Source: an uncultured Psychroserpens sp. (GTDB taxonomy: Bacteria; Bacteroidota; Bacteroidia; Flavobacteriales; Flavobacteriaceae). Taken from it: a stretch of 64,000 nucleotides of DNA. The stretch lies in the NCBI RefSeq assembly GCF_947501425.1, contig NZ_CANMVN010000007.1, positions 34,197 through 98,196 of the forward strand. The letters run 5' to 3'. Under the pieces are notes generated by a model. That model made no database searches, was not told where the DNA came from, and saw only the letters and a list, made by a program, of their open reading frames with translations. This document shows positions 27,842-34,805 of this stretch, in pieces. Within the stretch, counting starts at the first letter, position 1. Each line of letters begins with the position of its first letter. The position numbers and the translations under genes are program-made.

Positions 27842-28558
27842 ATGAAAAAATTAATTACAATTCTCATCATCATTATTTCATTTTCAGCATGTACTAAACG
27901 TGACAATAGAAAAGTTGTAAATGATGTTGATAACAAAACTGAAACTAAAAACGACATTAAGACTGTAACTATAGCAGATTTACCAATTCATATTGATAGT
28001 ACAGATGTCATGATTCATCCTATTGGAAGCTATGTACTCAGTAGAAATAAATCTGAGTATTCTGAATATGGTAGCTATAGATCTGACTCCTATTCAGAAA
28101 TGAATGGTGTTTCAAATAGTCATGGTGATAGAATTACTGGTGACATTTCAAACCTAAAATTTCAAAACATTAACTCTAACAAGTTAAATTCATTGACTAA
28201 TCGTACTCTGAGTATAAGATCGATTTTATTTCTACGTAATATTTACAAAACTACAGGTAATGATTACTTATTATATGACGTTATTGATAAAGATACCAAT
28301 GCAGATGGAGAGTATAATTTCAAGGATATAAAAACACTATATATTAGTAATCTAGATGGTTCCTCATTTAGAAAACTATCTCCTAATCTTCAAGATATGG
28401 TCAATTGGAAAATCATATTAGAAGCCAATACGCTATTCTTTAAAAGTATAGAAGACTCAGATAATAATGGCAAATTTAATAAGAAAGATCAAATGCACTA
28501 TTTCTATTTAAACCTTAATGATGATACTTCTAAAGTTGTAGAATACTATCCCATTTAA
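27842..28558 (+). CDS. Lipoprotein with two EF-hand-like calcium loops
   Basis: 238 residues. Lipoprotein signal SFSAC with Cys17. Two EF-hand-like loops are present: Asp151-x-Asn153-x-Asp155-Gly156...Asp162 and Asp205-x-Asp207-x-Asn209-Gly210...Asp216. Around them are beta strands such as DYLLYDVIDKDT and TLYISNLDG. It starts 4 bases after DUF1361. Calcium binding is an inference from the loop geometry; overall family not recognised. Confidence 0.7.
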   Translation: MKKLITILIIIISFSACTKRDNRKVVNDVDNKTETKNDIKTVTIADLPIHIDSTDVMIHPIGSYVLSRNKSEYSEYGSYRSDSYSEMNGVSNSHGDRITGDISNLKFQNINSNKLNSLTNRTLSIRSILFLRNIYKTTGNDYLLYDVIDKDTNADGEYNFKDIKTLYISNLDGSSFRKLSPNLQDMVNWKIILEANTLFFKSIEDSDNNGKFNKKDQMHYFYLNLNDDTSKVVEYYPI

Positions 28559-28593
28559 ATAGTTGTAACCAAAATTGATCAAGTAACGTCTAT

Positions 28594-29490
28594 ATGGTAA
28601 TGAAAGTTAAACATTTGATCATACTAATACTTCTTTGTCTTACCTGTTCTAACAATGAGCATTCTAATCGCATACCCGAATCTCATCTAAAGTATTTTGG
28701 TTTTGCTATTACTGACTGTGGGACAAATTTTACTAATCAGGTAGATGACTTTGTAAATTTGATTGATATGTGCCCTGAAGATTTGAATAGTCTTGAATCT
28801 CGAGTCACAGAAAATATATTGAACAACAATAAGGTCATCATCCACTTACAGGGTTTATTTATCAATGCTATTCTCGATAGTAATTCACCATCTGGTTTTC
28901 GTTACGAATTGTTAGAAAACTACCAAACACTTTTCAATATTTGGGCTACAAATAATGGTTTTTTGTCTTCGGAAATTGTCGCAGCCTTTGATTTTGCCGA
29001 TGAACCTGCTTGGAACCAGATGAATATGAATGATCTAGCCACAATTGCAGAAACAATAAAAACTAGGTTTCCAGATATTCCTCTGATGGTAATTGAAGCT
29101 CCTGATGCAATTGATCAATTAGAGATTACAGATAATATTGATTGGATTGGTTTTGATCGCTACGGGACCATAGATCCTAAAAATGACCTAGAGTATTTAC
29201 AACGTCTAGAACTTATTAAATCTAAACGCACCAATGCAAATCAAAAACTAGTCATTATTATGGAATCCCAGTGGCTAGATTTTTACACAGATGCAGGTTT
29301 AGACGAATCTGTTTTAATTTCAATGGCCAACAGTTATTACAGTTTAGCTAAATCAGAAAACGATGTGATTGCATTAATTTCGTATTTACTACCCAGTGGA
29401 TTTGACACACCAGATCAAAGAGGTTTTTTTGAACTATCACCAGAGATCCAAATAGCTATTCAAAATATAGGCAATGAAATTACCAACTAA
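28594..29490 (+). CDS. Lipoprotein with glycoside-hydrolase-like TIM-barrel features
   Basis: 298 residues. Lipobox LTC with Cys18. AAFDFADEPAW carries an Asp-Glu-Pro that could be an acid/base, IDWIGFDRYG is a barrel-strand pattern of clan-A glycosidases, and VIIMESQWLDFYTD offers a Glu at a nucleophile-like place. Family assignment is uncertain. The start is ATG 28594 or 28600. It ends convergently, overlapping the dehydrogenase by 4 bases. Confidence 0.6.
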   Translation: MVMKVKHLIILILLCLTCSNNEHSNRIPESHLKYFGFAITDCGTNFTNQVDDFVNLIDMCPEDLNSLESRVTENILNNNKVIIHLQGLFINAILDSNSPSGFRYELLENYQTLFNIWATNNGFLSSEIVAAFDFADEPAWNQMNMNDLATIAETIKTRFPDIPLMVIEAPDAIDQLEITDNIDWIGFDRYGTIDPKNDLEYLQRLELIKSKRTNANQKLVIIMESQWLDFYTDAGLDESVLISMANSYYSLAKSENDVIALISYLLPSGFDTPDQRGFFELSPEIQIAIQNIGNEITN

Positions 29491-30692
29491 TAACCATCAA
29501 CATAATCTTGTAAATACTTAAAACGCTCAGTGAGTTTACCATCTGAAGTTGTGATTTTAGCACGCTTCAAAACACCATGTTGGTCCTCATTAAAAAATGC
29601 AGGAATCACATGTTCTAAGAACATCTCTCCAAAGCCTTCACTGGCATCTTTTGGAAGTTCACAAGGCAAATTGTCTACAGCCATAACAGTAATGGCTTCA
29701 TCAGCGTCAAAAGCCACTTCGATTTCAGTATGTGGATCATAACCATAAAATGGATCAGCAATCGTTGATGGCCTAATTGTGCTAGCCACTGGCCCATCAA
29801 TATCACAGGAGATATCTGCTACTAAATTGATTCTGAAGTCGGGATGTTTAGCATCTTCTCGTGTAAAAATAAAAGGTGCACCATCACCATAGAAATGACC
29901 AGCAATAAACATATCGGTTTCTTTAGCATAAGGCATAAAATTACTTTCGTAGCCTGACGGATCTTTATAGAATTCAAACTTATCACCAACCTTACCATCA
30001 ATTCGTTTGCTGTATTCCATCACATCAATCATGCAATATACAGGTTCGGTAAATTGCGATGTTAAATACAAGGCATCACTAACTTCTTTAATTTGAAGAT
30101 GATCTAGAATCTCTTTGGCTCCCATAGCCACTTTACCTGTTCCAGACAATACGATTTTAATGTTAGGTAAGGTAATCTTGTCCAGCTCTGCCTTAACGGC
30201 ATCGAGATCAGCAAGCGTTTCTACTTTAGGCAATTCGAATAATCCATCTCTTAGTCCTAATGCTCGAAATCCGTTGTAGGCACCAACCAATCCTGCATAG
30301 CGACCAAAACCTATCAATCGTGCACCATTTTGCTTGATAATGGTTTCGTGATCATACATTTCAATATTTTTGTTAAGCATTTCAACCAATAACTTTCGGT
30401 TGTAAGGTTGTTTTTTGATGGTATGCGAAAAGAAGAAATATTTTTTATTCGGAATTAAATGCTCAAGCGGTACTTCTTTGACACCGATTAATACATCACA
30501 ATCGGAAAGATCGTTAGTAACGTCAAACCCAAAATGACGATAAGCCTCATCTGGAAATACGCGAATATCTGAAGATTCTACAACAAATTCTGCTTGAGGA
30601 TATTTAGCTTTCGCTTCTGCTAGTTTTTCGGGTGAAAATACCACACGTCTATCTGGTGGATTTTTACGCTCTCTGATAATTCCGAATTTCAT
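29487..30692 (-). CDS. Lys1/alanine-dehydrogenase-type NAD(P)-dependent dehydrogenase (saccharopine-dehydrogenase-like)
   Basis: 401 residues. N-terminal AlaDh/PNT domain: GIIRERKNPPDRRVVFSPEKL, DVLIGVKEVPLEHLIPNKKY, FFSHTIKKQPYNR and IGFGRYAGLVGAYNG. The Rossmann part follows with IKIVLSGTGKVAMGAKEIL. These segments follow the pattern of fungal Lys1 saccharopine dehydrogenase, but the substrate in Bacteroidota is not certain. It stands alone on the minus strand. Confidence 0.8.
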   Translation of the reverse strand: MKFGIIRERKNPPDRRVVFSPEKLAEAKAKYPQAEFVVESSDIRVFPDEAYRHFGFDVTNDLSDCDVLIGVKEVPLEHLIPNKKYFFFSHTIKKQPYNRKLLVEMLNKNIEMYDHETIIKQNGARLIGFGRYAGLVGAYNGFRALGLRDGLFELPKVETLADLDAVKAELDKITLPNIKIVLSGTGKVAMGAKEILDHLQIKEVSDALYLTSQFTEPVYCMIDVMEYSKRIDGKVGDKFEFYKDPSGYESNFMPYAKETDMFIAGHFYGDGAPFIFTREDAKHPDFRINLVADISCDIDGPVASTIRPSTIADPFYGYDPHTEIEVAFDADEAITVMAVDNLPCELPKDASEGFGEMFLEHVIPAFFNEDQHGVLKRAKITTSDGKLTERFKYLQDYVDGY

Positions 30693-30757
30693 ATGGAAAA
30701 TTTTCCACGAAAATAAGCTGATTTTATGGCTTTCACAAGCAGGATATTGATTTAAAA

Positions 30758-30970
30758 TTAATCGTTACGTTCGACTTCACTTTCGCTTTTCAAAACATAA
30801 TCGCCATCATCTTGTTTAATATATAAGGCTTTATTTCCTCCTTCTCCATTTCTGGTAACGTCACTACCTTTAATGGTTTTAGTTACTTTTGTAGTGTAAG
30901 TCTCCTGAACTTTACCAGTTGCTGTTCCGTTTCCCCATTTCCATTTTACATGTGTTCCTTCTTTAATCAT
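30758..30970 (-). CDS. DUF2945 (hypervirulence-associated TUDOR-domain) protein
   Basis: 70 residues beginning MIKEGTHVKWKWGNGTATGKV, then ETYTTKVTKTIKGS and KALYIKQDDGDYVLKSESEV. This is the compact SH3/Tudor-like DUF2945 fold (HVA1 family), with the expected length. Function of the family is poorly known. Confidence 0.85.
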   Translation of the reverse strand: MIKEGTHVKWKWGNGTATGKVQETYTTKVTKTIKGSDVTRNGEGGNKALYIKQDDGDYVLKSESEVERND

Positions 30971-31049
30971 AGTTTTAATCTTTTCTATAATTTAAAAAAA
31001 ATACTGACATTTTTTCTTAACAGAATGATAAAACAAGATTGGTATAGCT

Positions 31050-31076
31050 TTTGAGTTAATATTTTTAGTAATTTCG
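31050..31076 (+). promoter_or_regulatory. Probable promoter of the ssrA leader (TTTG-n15-TAATTTCG)
   Basis: TTTG at 31050-31053 and TAATTTCG at 31069-31076 (one mismatch to TAnnTTTG) are correctly placed for a -33/-7 pair. Transcription would start about 155 bases before mature tmRNA and include the structured stretch that follows. Confidence 0.4.
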
Positions 31077-31215
31077 CACTCCTTCGCTGAAGCTACAGAG
31101 CACTTAAGCTTAAAACTTCAGAGAAGTGCGTTAAGGATTGAGGTATTGTTGGAGCTCCTCGCAGAGAGCGACTACCGAAAGCCTGATCCTCTGAAGTCTT
31201 GACGAAAGAGGGAAA
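31075..31215 (+). ncRNA. Structured RNA region upstream of tmRNA (leader or separate small RNA)
   Basis: This gene-free stretch is unusually GC-richer and hairpin-rich for the window. CGCACT (31075-31080) pairs with AGTGCG (31125-31130). CTTC/GAAG (31082-31092) forms a small hairpin. ACTTCAGAG (31115-31123) is perfectly complementary to CTCTGAAGT (31189-31197), enclosing a GCTC/GAGC hairpin near 31154-31169. CCTCT (31188-31192) can alternatively pair with AGAGG (31207-31211). It may be a tmRNA precursor leader or an independent small RNA; I could not identify the family. Confidence 0.45.
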
Positions 31216-31238
31216 CGCCAAAAATAAAAATTACCAAA

Positions 31239-31632
31239 GGGGTCGACTGGTTTTGACAGCGAGACTCATTAAACGGTAAGCACGTCGTGTAATGGCATTG
31301 ATACACGTTAAAGGCTAGACCAAATTTTAAACGGCGAGAATAACTACGCTTTAGCTGCATAATCTGAATTACAGTAAGATTAAGCCTCGTCCTACTAGGT
31401 AGGAAAGCTAAATGTCTCCAGAAAGCCTTGGTTAATGGCGTTCTATTTAGAGGCATCGTAAATATTAACTTAGATCGTGTAGCGCTTTGATGCACTTTCG
31501 AGATTAAGAAGCTAAGTGTTGAGTAGGTTGTCTTTTGCCAGCTCAGCATCGAAAATCTAATGAAAGAATAAGCGTGTAGAAAGCTCTTTAATAGCTTGTT
31601 TGGACGAGAGTTCGATTCTCTCCGACTCCACC
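31239..31632 (+). ncRNA. ssrA: tmRNA (ssrA)
   Basis: The 5' end GGGGUCGACUGG and 3' end CGACUCC-ACC form the tRNA-like acceptor stem, with TTCGATTC as the T-loop near 31611. The tag reading frame starts GGC at 31333 and reads G-E-N-N-Y-A-L-A-A before TAA at 31360-31362, a typical Bacteroidota degradation tag. It rescues stalled ribosomes. A 125-residue minus-strand open frame across it is spurious. The 3' end is repeated at 32260 (see the mobile element entry). Confidence 0.96.
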
Positions 31633-31668
31633 TACGCTCTCCGAAGCCTTGCGCGAAGGAGAGCTTTT
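31617..31668 (+). repeat. 52-bp direct repeat, left copy (ssrA 3' end plus terminator)
   Basis: Covers the last 16 bases of tmRNA and most of its terminator hairpin. It matches 32260-32311 with a single difference (C at 31635 against T at 32278); the copies are offset by 643 bases. Such a duplication is the expected trace of insertion at an RNA-gene 3' end. Confidence 0.9.
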
Positions 31669-31672
31669 TCTT
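31636..31672 (+). terminator. Rho-independent terminator of ssrA
   Basis: GCTCTCC (31636-31642) pairs with GGAGAGC (31658-31664), followed by TTTTTCTTTTT. Confidence 0.85.
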
Positions 31673-31699
31673 TTTAAAGACCGATTTTTACACCAATTA

Positions 31700-31749
31700 C
31701 AATTCATGATTATCAAGCGAAGAGCTACGGTGGACCCGTCCATAATCTA
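31700..31749 (+). repeat. Internal palindromic repeat, unit A
   Basis: AATTCATGA, then GCGAAGAGCTACGG followed by TGGACCCGTCCA and TAATCT. Shares its core with units B and C. AGAGCTACG is also complementary to CGTAGCTCT at about 31779-31787. Confidence 0.6.
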
Positions 31750-31787
31750 TTTTTAATTCTAAAAAAATCACAGTACTTCGTAGCTCT

Positions 31788-31834
31788 GAATTCATGAAGA
31801 GCGCAGTAGTGCGGTGGACTCGTCCATAATCTCA
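31788..31834 (+). repeat. Internal palindromic repeat, unit B
   Basis: AATTCATGA, then GAGCGCAGTAGTGCGG, which can form a CGCA/TGCG hairpin, followed by TGGACTCGTCCA and TAATCT. Differs from unit A mainly before the TGGAC core. Confidence 0.6.
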
Positions 31835-31865
31835 ATATTCTATATTCAAAATATCACCGCAATAC

Positions 31866-31912
31866 ATCATAGGTTTAGCGAAGATGTGCGTTGGACTTGT
31901 CTATCTTTTAAT
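31866..31912 (+). repeat. Internal palindromic repeat, unit C (more degenerate)
   Basis: GCGAAGATGTGCGT followed by TGGACTTGTCTA and TCTTTT. The GCGAAG and TGGAC..GTC core is kept, while the flanks have decayed. The last unit before the nuclease start at 31942. Confidence 0.5.
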
Positions 31913-31941
31913 ATTTACTATATTTATAGAAAATATTCTCA

Positions 31942-32187
31942 ATGATACCTCCATATGCTGTCTACATTCTATTATGTGCTAACAACACTTATTATACAGG
32001 CTTTACGACTAATATTAATAACAGATTGATAGCTCATAGAAACAAAGAAGTTCATTATACTAAAGATAAGCAACCTACGAAACTAGTTTATATATCTTAC
32101 TTTATCAATAAAAAGCAAGCATATGACTTTGAGCGTTATCTTAAATCTGGTTCAGGTATTGCATTTAGAAATAAAAGACTTCTTTGA
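31942..32187 (+). CDS. GIY-YIG nuclease (UvrC N-terminal-like, YhbQ type)
   Basis: 81 residues, full length for the single-domain family. VYI (7-9) and YTG (18-20) stand for GIY and YIG, followed by Arg28 in NNRLIAH, a KLVYIS strand, catalytic Glu64 in YDFERYLKSGSG, and the typical AFRNKRLL end. All catalytic positions are present, so it is probably an active endonuclease. It is the only gene between the duplicated ssrA 3' ends. Confidence 0.88.
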   Translation: MIPPYAVYILLCANNTYYTGFTTNINNRLIAHRNKEVHYTKDKQPTKLVYISYFINKKQAYDFERYLKSGSGIAFRNKRLL

Positions 32188-32259
32188 TGGTATTGTTTAA
32201 AGATGTAAAATATGAAGCTACATTTACAGCATGTGAGTAACTGAGAACAGCGAAGCTAA

Positions 32260-32311
32260 TCTCTCCGACTCCACCTATGCTCTCCGAAGCCTTGCGCGAA
32301 GGAGAGCTTTT
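32260..32311 (+). repeat. 52-bp direct repeat, right copy (duplicated ssrA 3' end plus terminator)
   Basis: 51 of 52 bases identical to 31617-31668. It is not a second RNA gene: nothing upstream resembles tmRNA or tRNA. It still encodes a working terminator hairpin (GCTCTCC/GGAGAGC), here closing the nuclease transcript. Confidence 0.9.
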
Positions 32312-32405
32312 ATTTTACAGACAGTTGATATAGATTACTACTCGTATGTATCACACGTTCAACGTGCACATGGTGTACCAGTCTGATGTAAAATTATAAC
32401 TTAAC

Positions 32406-32888
32406 TTATTCGATAGTTAAACCTCTAAATTCACCATTTTCTAAAGTAATTGTAGTGCTATTATCATTAGTAATCGTAGCAGTAAAGGTTCCTTCAATAT
32501 ATTCGCCTGTGGTTTGGGTTAATGTGATTGTTCCGTCGTTAGCAAAGTCAAAATCAAATCCCATTGGATCTGAAGTAAACGACACCTGATAATCAGAATC
32601 AAAACCTTCTTCTACATCAAAAGTTCCAGTTTCCAGAGCTAATGGAAGCCAAATTGATATTTGCGTATCTCCAGGATCTGAAAAATCTGCACCATTATTT
32701 CCGTTGAGTGTAATTGACAAAGATTGAGCAGTGGCTATATTTGTGAAGTTGTAGTTTGTACCATCAATCGTAAATCTGATATAAGTATCATCGGCAGTAG
32801 ATGAATTATCGTCGTCTGAACTACAAGAGGTAAGACCTAAACCAGCGATAATGAATAATGCAATAAAATTGAACTTTAATAATTTCAT
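32406..32888 (-). CDS. Lipoprotein of unknown function, beta-rich
   Basis: 161 residues from ATG 32888; an upstream in-frame ATG at 32990 adds 34 residues with no signal character and is rejected. Signal LIIAGLGLTSC-type lipobox with a following Ser/Asp-rich spacer (SSDDDNSSTADD), typical of flavobacterial surface lipoproteins. The body alternates short beta strands (YIRFTIDGTNYNF, ISIWLPLALETG, GTITLTQTTGEYIEGTF), like proteins annotated DUF6252 or similar; family not certain. Confidence 0.8.
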   Translation of the reverse strand: MKLLKFNFIALFIIAGLGLTSCSSDDDNSSTADDTYIRFTIDGTNYNFTNIATAQSLSITLNGNNGADFSDPGDTQISIWLPLALETGTFDVEEGFDSDYQVSFTSDPMGFDFDFANDGTITLTQTTGEYIEGTFTATITNDNSTTITLENGEFRGLTIE

Positions 32889-33023
32889 GTTTGTTTTAGT
32901 TTTTAATGTTAAATACAAAGCGGCAAATATAGACAAATCCCAAACGTATTTGTAACTAATTAAATCAAGACTTTCAAAATGGCTGATCAATTGATAATCA
33001 ACAATTGAGTATATCAGTTTCCA

Positions 33024-33052
33024 TAAAAAAAAGAGATGCCAATGACATCTCT
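33024..33052 (-). terminator. Rho-independent terminator after the PfpI gene
   Basis: On the minus strand AGAGATG and CATCTCT (33032-33038 / 33046-33052) form a 7-bp stem with a 7-base loop, followed by a run of eight T. Confidence 0.75.
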
Positions 33053-33079
33053 AAATTTCTTTTTTAGCAATTATAGTTA

Positions 33080-33640
33080 TTAGGCTACTTGCTCTTCATG
33101 CTTACCTTCATAGACCTCTTCTACCAATTTTGCATTAAATGCAGGCAAATCATCTGGACATCTACTAGTTACTAAGCCTTCATCTACAACAACCTCTTCA
33201 TCTACCCAATTTGCTCCAGCATTCATCATATCTGTTTTGATCGAGCTATACGATGTGATTTTTCTATCTTTTAATACATTAGCTTCAGCTAGTAACCAAG
33301 GTGCATGACAAATGGCTCCGACAGGTTTGTGATTTTCGAAAAATGATTTTACGAATGCAACAGCAGCATCATTCTTTCTTAATATATCTGGATTAATTTG
33401 TCCGCCAGGCAACATTAAGGCATTATAGTCCTTTTGGTTTACCTCGTCTAAAGTTTTATCTACTTTGTACGAATTACTCCAATTACCATCTGCCCAACCT
33501 TTTATTTCACCAGATTCTAATGATACGATATGCACGTCTGCGCCTGCAGCTTCCAAAGCCATTTTAGGCGCTCTTAGTTCGCTTTCTTCAAATCCGTTTG
33601 TTGCTAATATTGCTACTGTCTTTTTATTTAAATTTTCCAT
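33080..33640 (-). CDS. PfpI/YhbO-type DJ-1 superfamily protein (class I glutamine amidotransferase fold)
   Basis: 186 residues. KTVAILATNGFEESELRAPKMALEAAG at the start (Glu18 of the DJ-1 triad), LPGGQINPD, and the nucleophile elbow AICHAPWLLAEA, with Cys in the ICH motif. Also ITSYSSIKTDMMNAGANWVDEEVVVDEGLVTSR, as in PfpI/YhbO/YraA. Members act as stress proteins, deglycases or peptidases; the exact activity is debated. Third gene of a minus-strand stress cluster. Confidence 0.9.
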   Translation of the reverse strand: MENLNKKTVAILATNGFEESELRAPKMALEAAGADVHIVSLESGEIKGWADGNWSNSYKVDKTLDEVNQKDYNALMLPGGQINPDILRKNDAAVAFVKSFFENHKPVGAICHAPWLLAEANVLKDRKITSYSSIKTDMMNAGANWVDEEVVVDEGLVTSRCPDDLPAFNAKLVEEVYEGKHEEQVA

Positions 33641-33705
33641 GTTTATTTTTTAATAATTAATATTGAATTGAATTTTTTTGCTTTTTTCTGTAATTATAGG
33701 TCACC

Positions 33706-34347
33706 CTAGATAACATTAGCATTTAAATTCGTCATAGCTTCTCCTATTAAGGTATCGCCTTCTAGTATTTCAAAGGTGACGTTGTATGGTGCATCATCGT
33801 GAAGTGATTTCACTAAGGTTTGTGCAACATCTGCTCTGCTAATTTCACCACGTTTATTCAGTTTCTCTTTTAATTCTATTCTACTGTTACCTTCGGAATC
33901 ATTTAAAGTTCCTGGTCTTACAATAGTGTACTTGAGTCCGCTTTCTTTAAGATGTTCATCTGCATTATGTTTAGCCTGTAAGTACGCTTTAAGTTCATCT
34001 GCTTTTTCAGGATGGTCTGCTCCCATAGAACTTAACATTACGAAACGCTTGACATTAGCCATTTTGGATACTGCCATTAATCGCTTTGCGCCTTCCTGAT
34101 CAACTTCTACTACATTTTCTCCACCAGATCCAGCTGCAAAAACAACCTTATCAACATCTTTAACTGCAGATGTCAAATCTTTAGTTAAATCGGCAAGCAC
34201 TACATCAATACCTTCAGTCTCAAACTGTTTCTGTTGCTCTTCTTTTCTTACCATTGCAATGGGATTGAAGTATTGAGATGATTTTAAAAGATTTACTACT
34301 TTTTTTCCAGTGCTACCATTAGCGCCTGCTACTAATATATTTTCCAT
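33706..34347 (-). CDS. NAD(P)H-binding atypical SDR protein (NmrA/YwnB-like)
   Basis: 213 residues. ILVAGANGSTGKKVVNLL is the NAD(P) loop (GxxGxxG pattern), followed by DVVLADLTKDL, VVFAAGSGG, RFVMLSSMGAD and YTIVRPGTLND, the order of atypical SDR proteins that use NAD(P). Substrate unknown. It is between the YqaE-like and PfpI genes. Confidence 0.88.
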   Translation of the reverse strand: MENILVAGANGSTGKKVVNLLKSSQYFNPIAMVRKEEQQKQFETEGIDVVLADLTKDLTSAVKDVDKVVFAAGSGGENVVEVDQEGAKRLMAVSKMANVKRFVMLSSMGADHPEKADELKAYLQAKHNADEHLKESGLKYTIVRPGTLNDSEGNSRIELKEKLNKRGEISRADVAQTLVKSLHDDAPYNVTFEILEGDTLIGEAMTNLNANVI

Positions 34348-34356
34348 TGTTTTATC

Positions 34357-34512
34357 TTATTTACTGTTAATATAAAATGCATAGATGACACCTGGTAACC
34401 ATCCAATAAGCGTTAATAATAAACTAATTAGAAATTCAGTTCCCAAGCCATGTTTTAAGGCCACAGCCAAAGGCGGCAGCAAAAGACTTAAAATGATAGT
34501 TAATAGTGACAT
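34357..34512 (-). CDS. YqaE/Pmp3 family small membrane protein
   Basis: A 51-residue protein missed by length-based gene finding. It reads MSLLTIILSLLLPPLAVALK, then HGLGTEFLISLLLTLIGWLPGVIYAFYI-type sequence. Two membrane spans with the LPPLAV and GWLPGVIYAF motifs identify the Pmp3/YqaE (UPF0057) family, associated with membrane potential and stress. It is first gene of the stress cluster 34512-33080, with a promoter and palindromes just upstream. Confidence 0.88.
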   Translation of the reverse strand: MSLLTIILSLLLPPLAVALKHGLGTEFLISLLLTLIGWLPGVIYAFYINSK

Positions 34513-34526
34513 CTTTGTATAATTTT

Positions 34527-34584
34527 TTGATTCATTTCAAAAGTAAGTCACTTCAGGAATTAGTCTTAACTTGAATCATTTCAA
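34527..34584 (-). promoter_or_regulatory. YqaE promoter region with two TTGAwTCATTTCAA palindromes
   Basis: The 293-base gap 34513-34805 holds no gene. TTGATTCATTTCAA (34527-34540) and TTGAATCATTTCAA (34571-34584) are near-identical, palindromic (TTGAA-n4-TTCAA) and 44 bases apart, about four helical turns. On the minus strand TACTTTTG (34538-34545) fits the -7 element and overlaps the first copy, so a repressor or activator site is plausible. Confidence 0.5.
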
Positions 34585-34805
34585 TATTAACGCATTCGCC
34601 ACATACCTTTTGTTTTATGGTATTTTATAGAATGAATACATTCTCTGTGATGCCAGTAAAAGAATTGATAACCGTGCAGAGAAAGATGTAATGAGTGAAT
34701 ATAAAATCAAATATTAGTTTAATTTAAAATATTTGAGCATGCTCACTGATCTCGTTTATAACTTTAAAAAAGGACTTGAACAATAAACCTAAGTAGCTAA
34801 TTTGT

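Larger units (their letters stand above)
31633..32311 (+). mobile_element. Mini-element with GIY-YIG nuclease gene inserted at the ssrA 3' end
   Basis: The stretch between the two copies of the 52-bp repeat carries one gene, the GIY-YIG nuclease at 31942, and three degenerate palindromic repeats in front of it. No integrase or transposase is present. The organisation (duplicated RNA 3' end, endonuclease, short repeats) looks like a homing-type element that recreates its target on insertion, but mobility is inferred only from the duplication. Confidence 0.6.

Noticed and set aside
31075..31215. SRP (4.5S) RNA or RNase P RNA
   Set aside because: The conserved SRP GGAAG/AGCA loop and the RNase P core motifs are not visible; kept only as an unassigned structured RNA.
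31172..31549. 125-residue open frame on the minus strand
   Set aside because: It lies across the structured leader and tmRNA; the sequence there is fully explained by ssrA, and the protein has no domain-like character.
31700..31912. CRISPR array
   Set aside because: Only three units, irregular spacing (about 88 and 78 bases), strongly degenerate, and no cas genes nearby.
32260..32311. Second tmRNA or tRNA gene
   Set aside because: Only the 3' end and terminator are repeated; nothing upstream forms the rest of a tRNA-like or tmRNA structure.
32889..32990. N-terminal extension of the lipoprotein at 32406
   Set aside because: Adds 34 residues before a perfect lipoprotein signal; the ATG at 32888 is the logical start.
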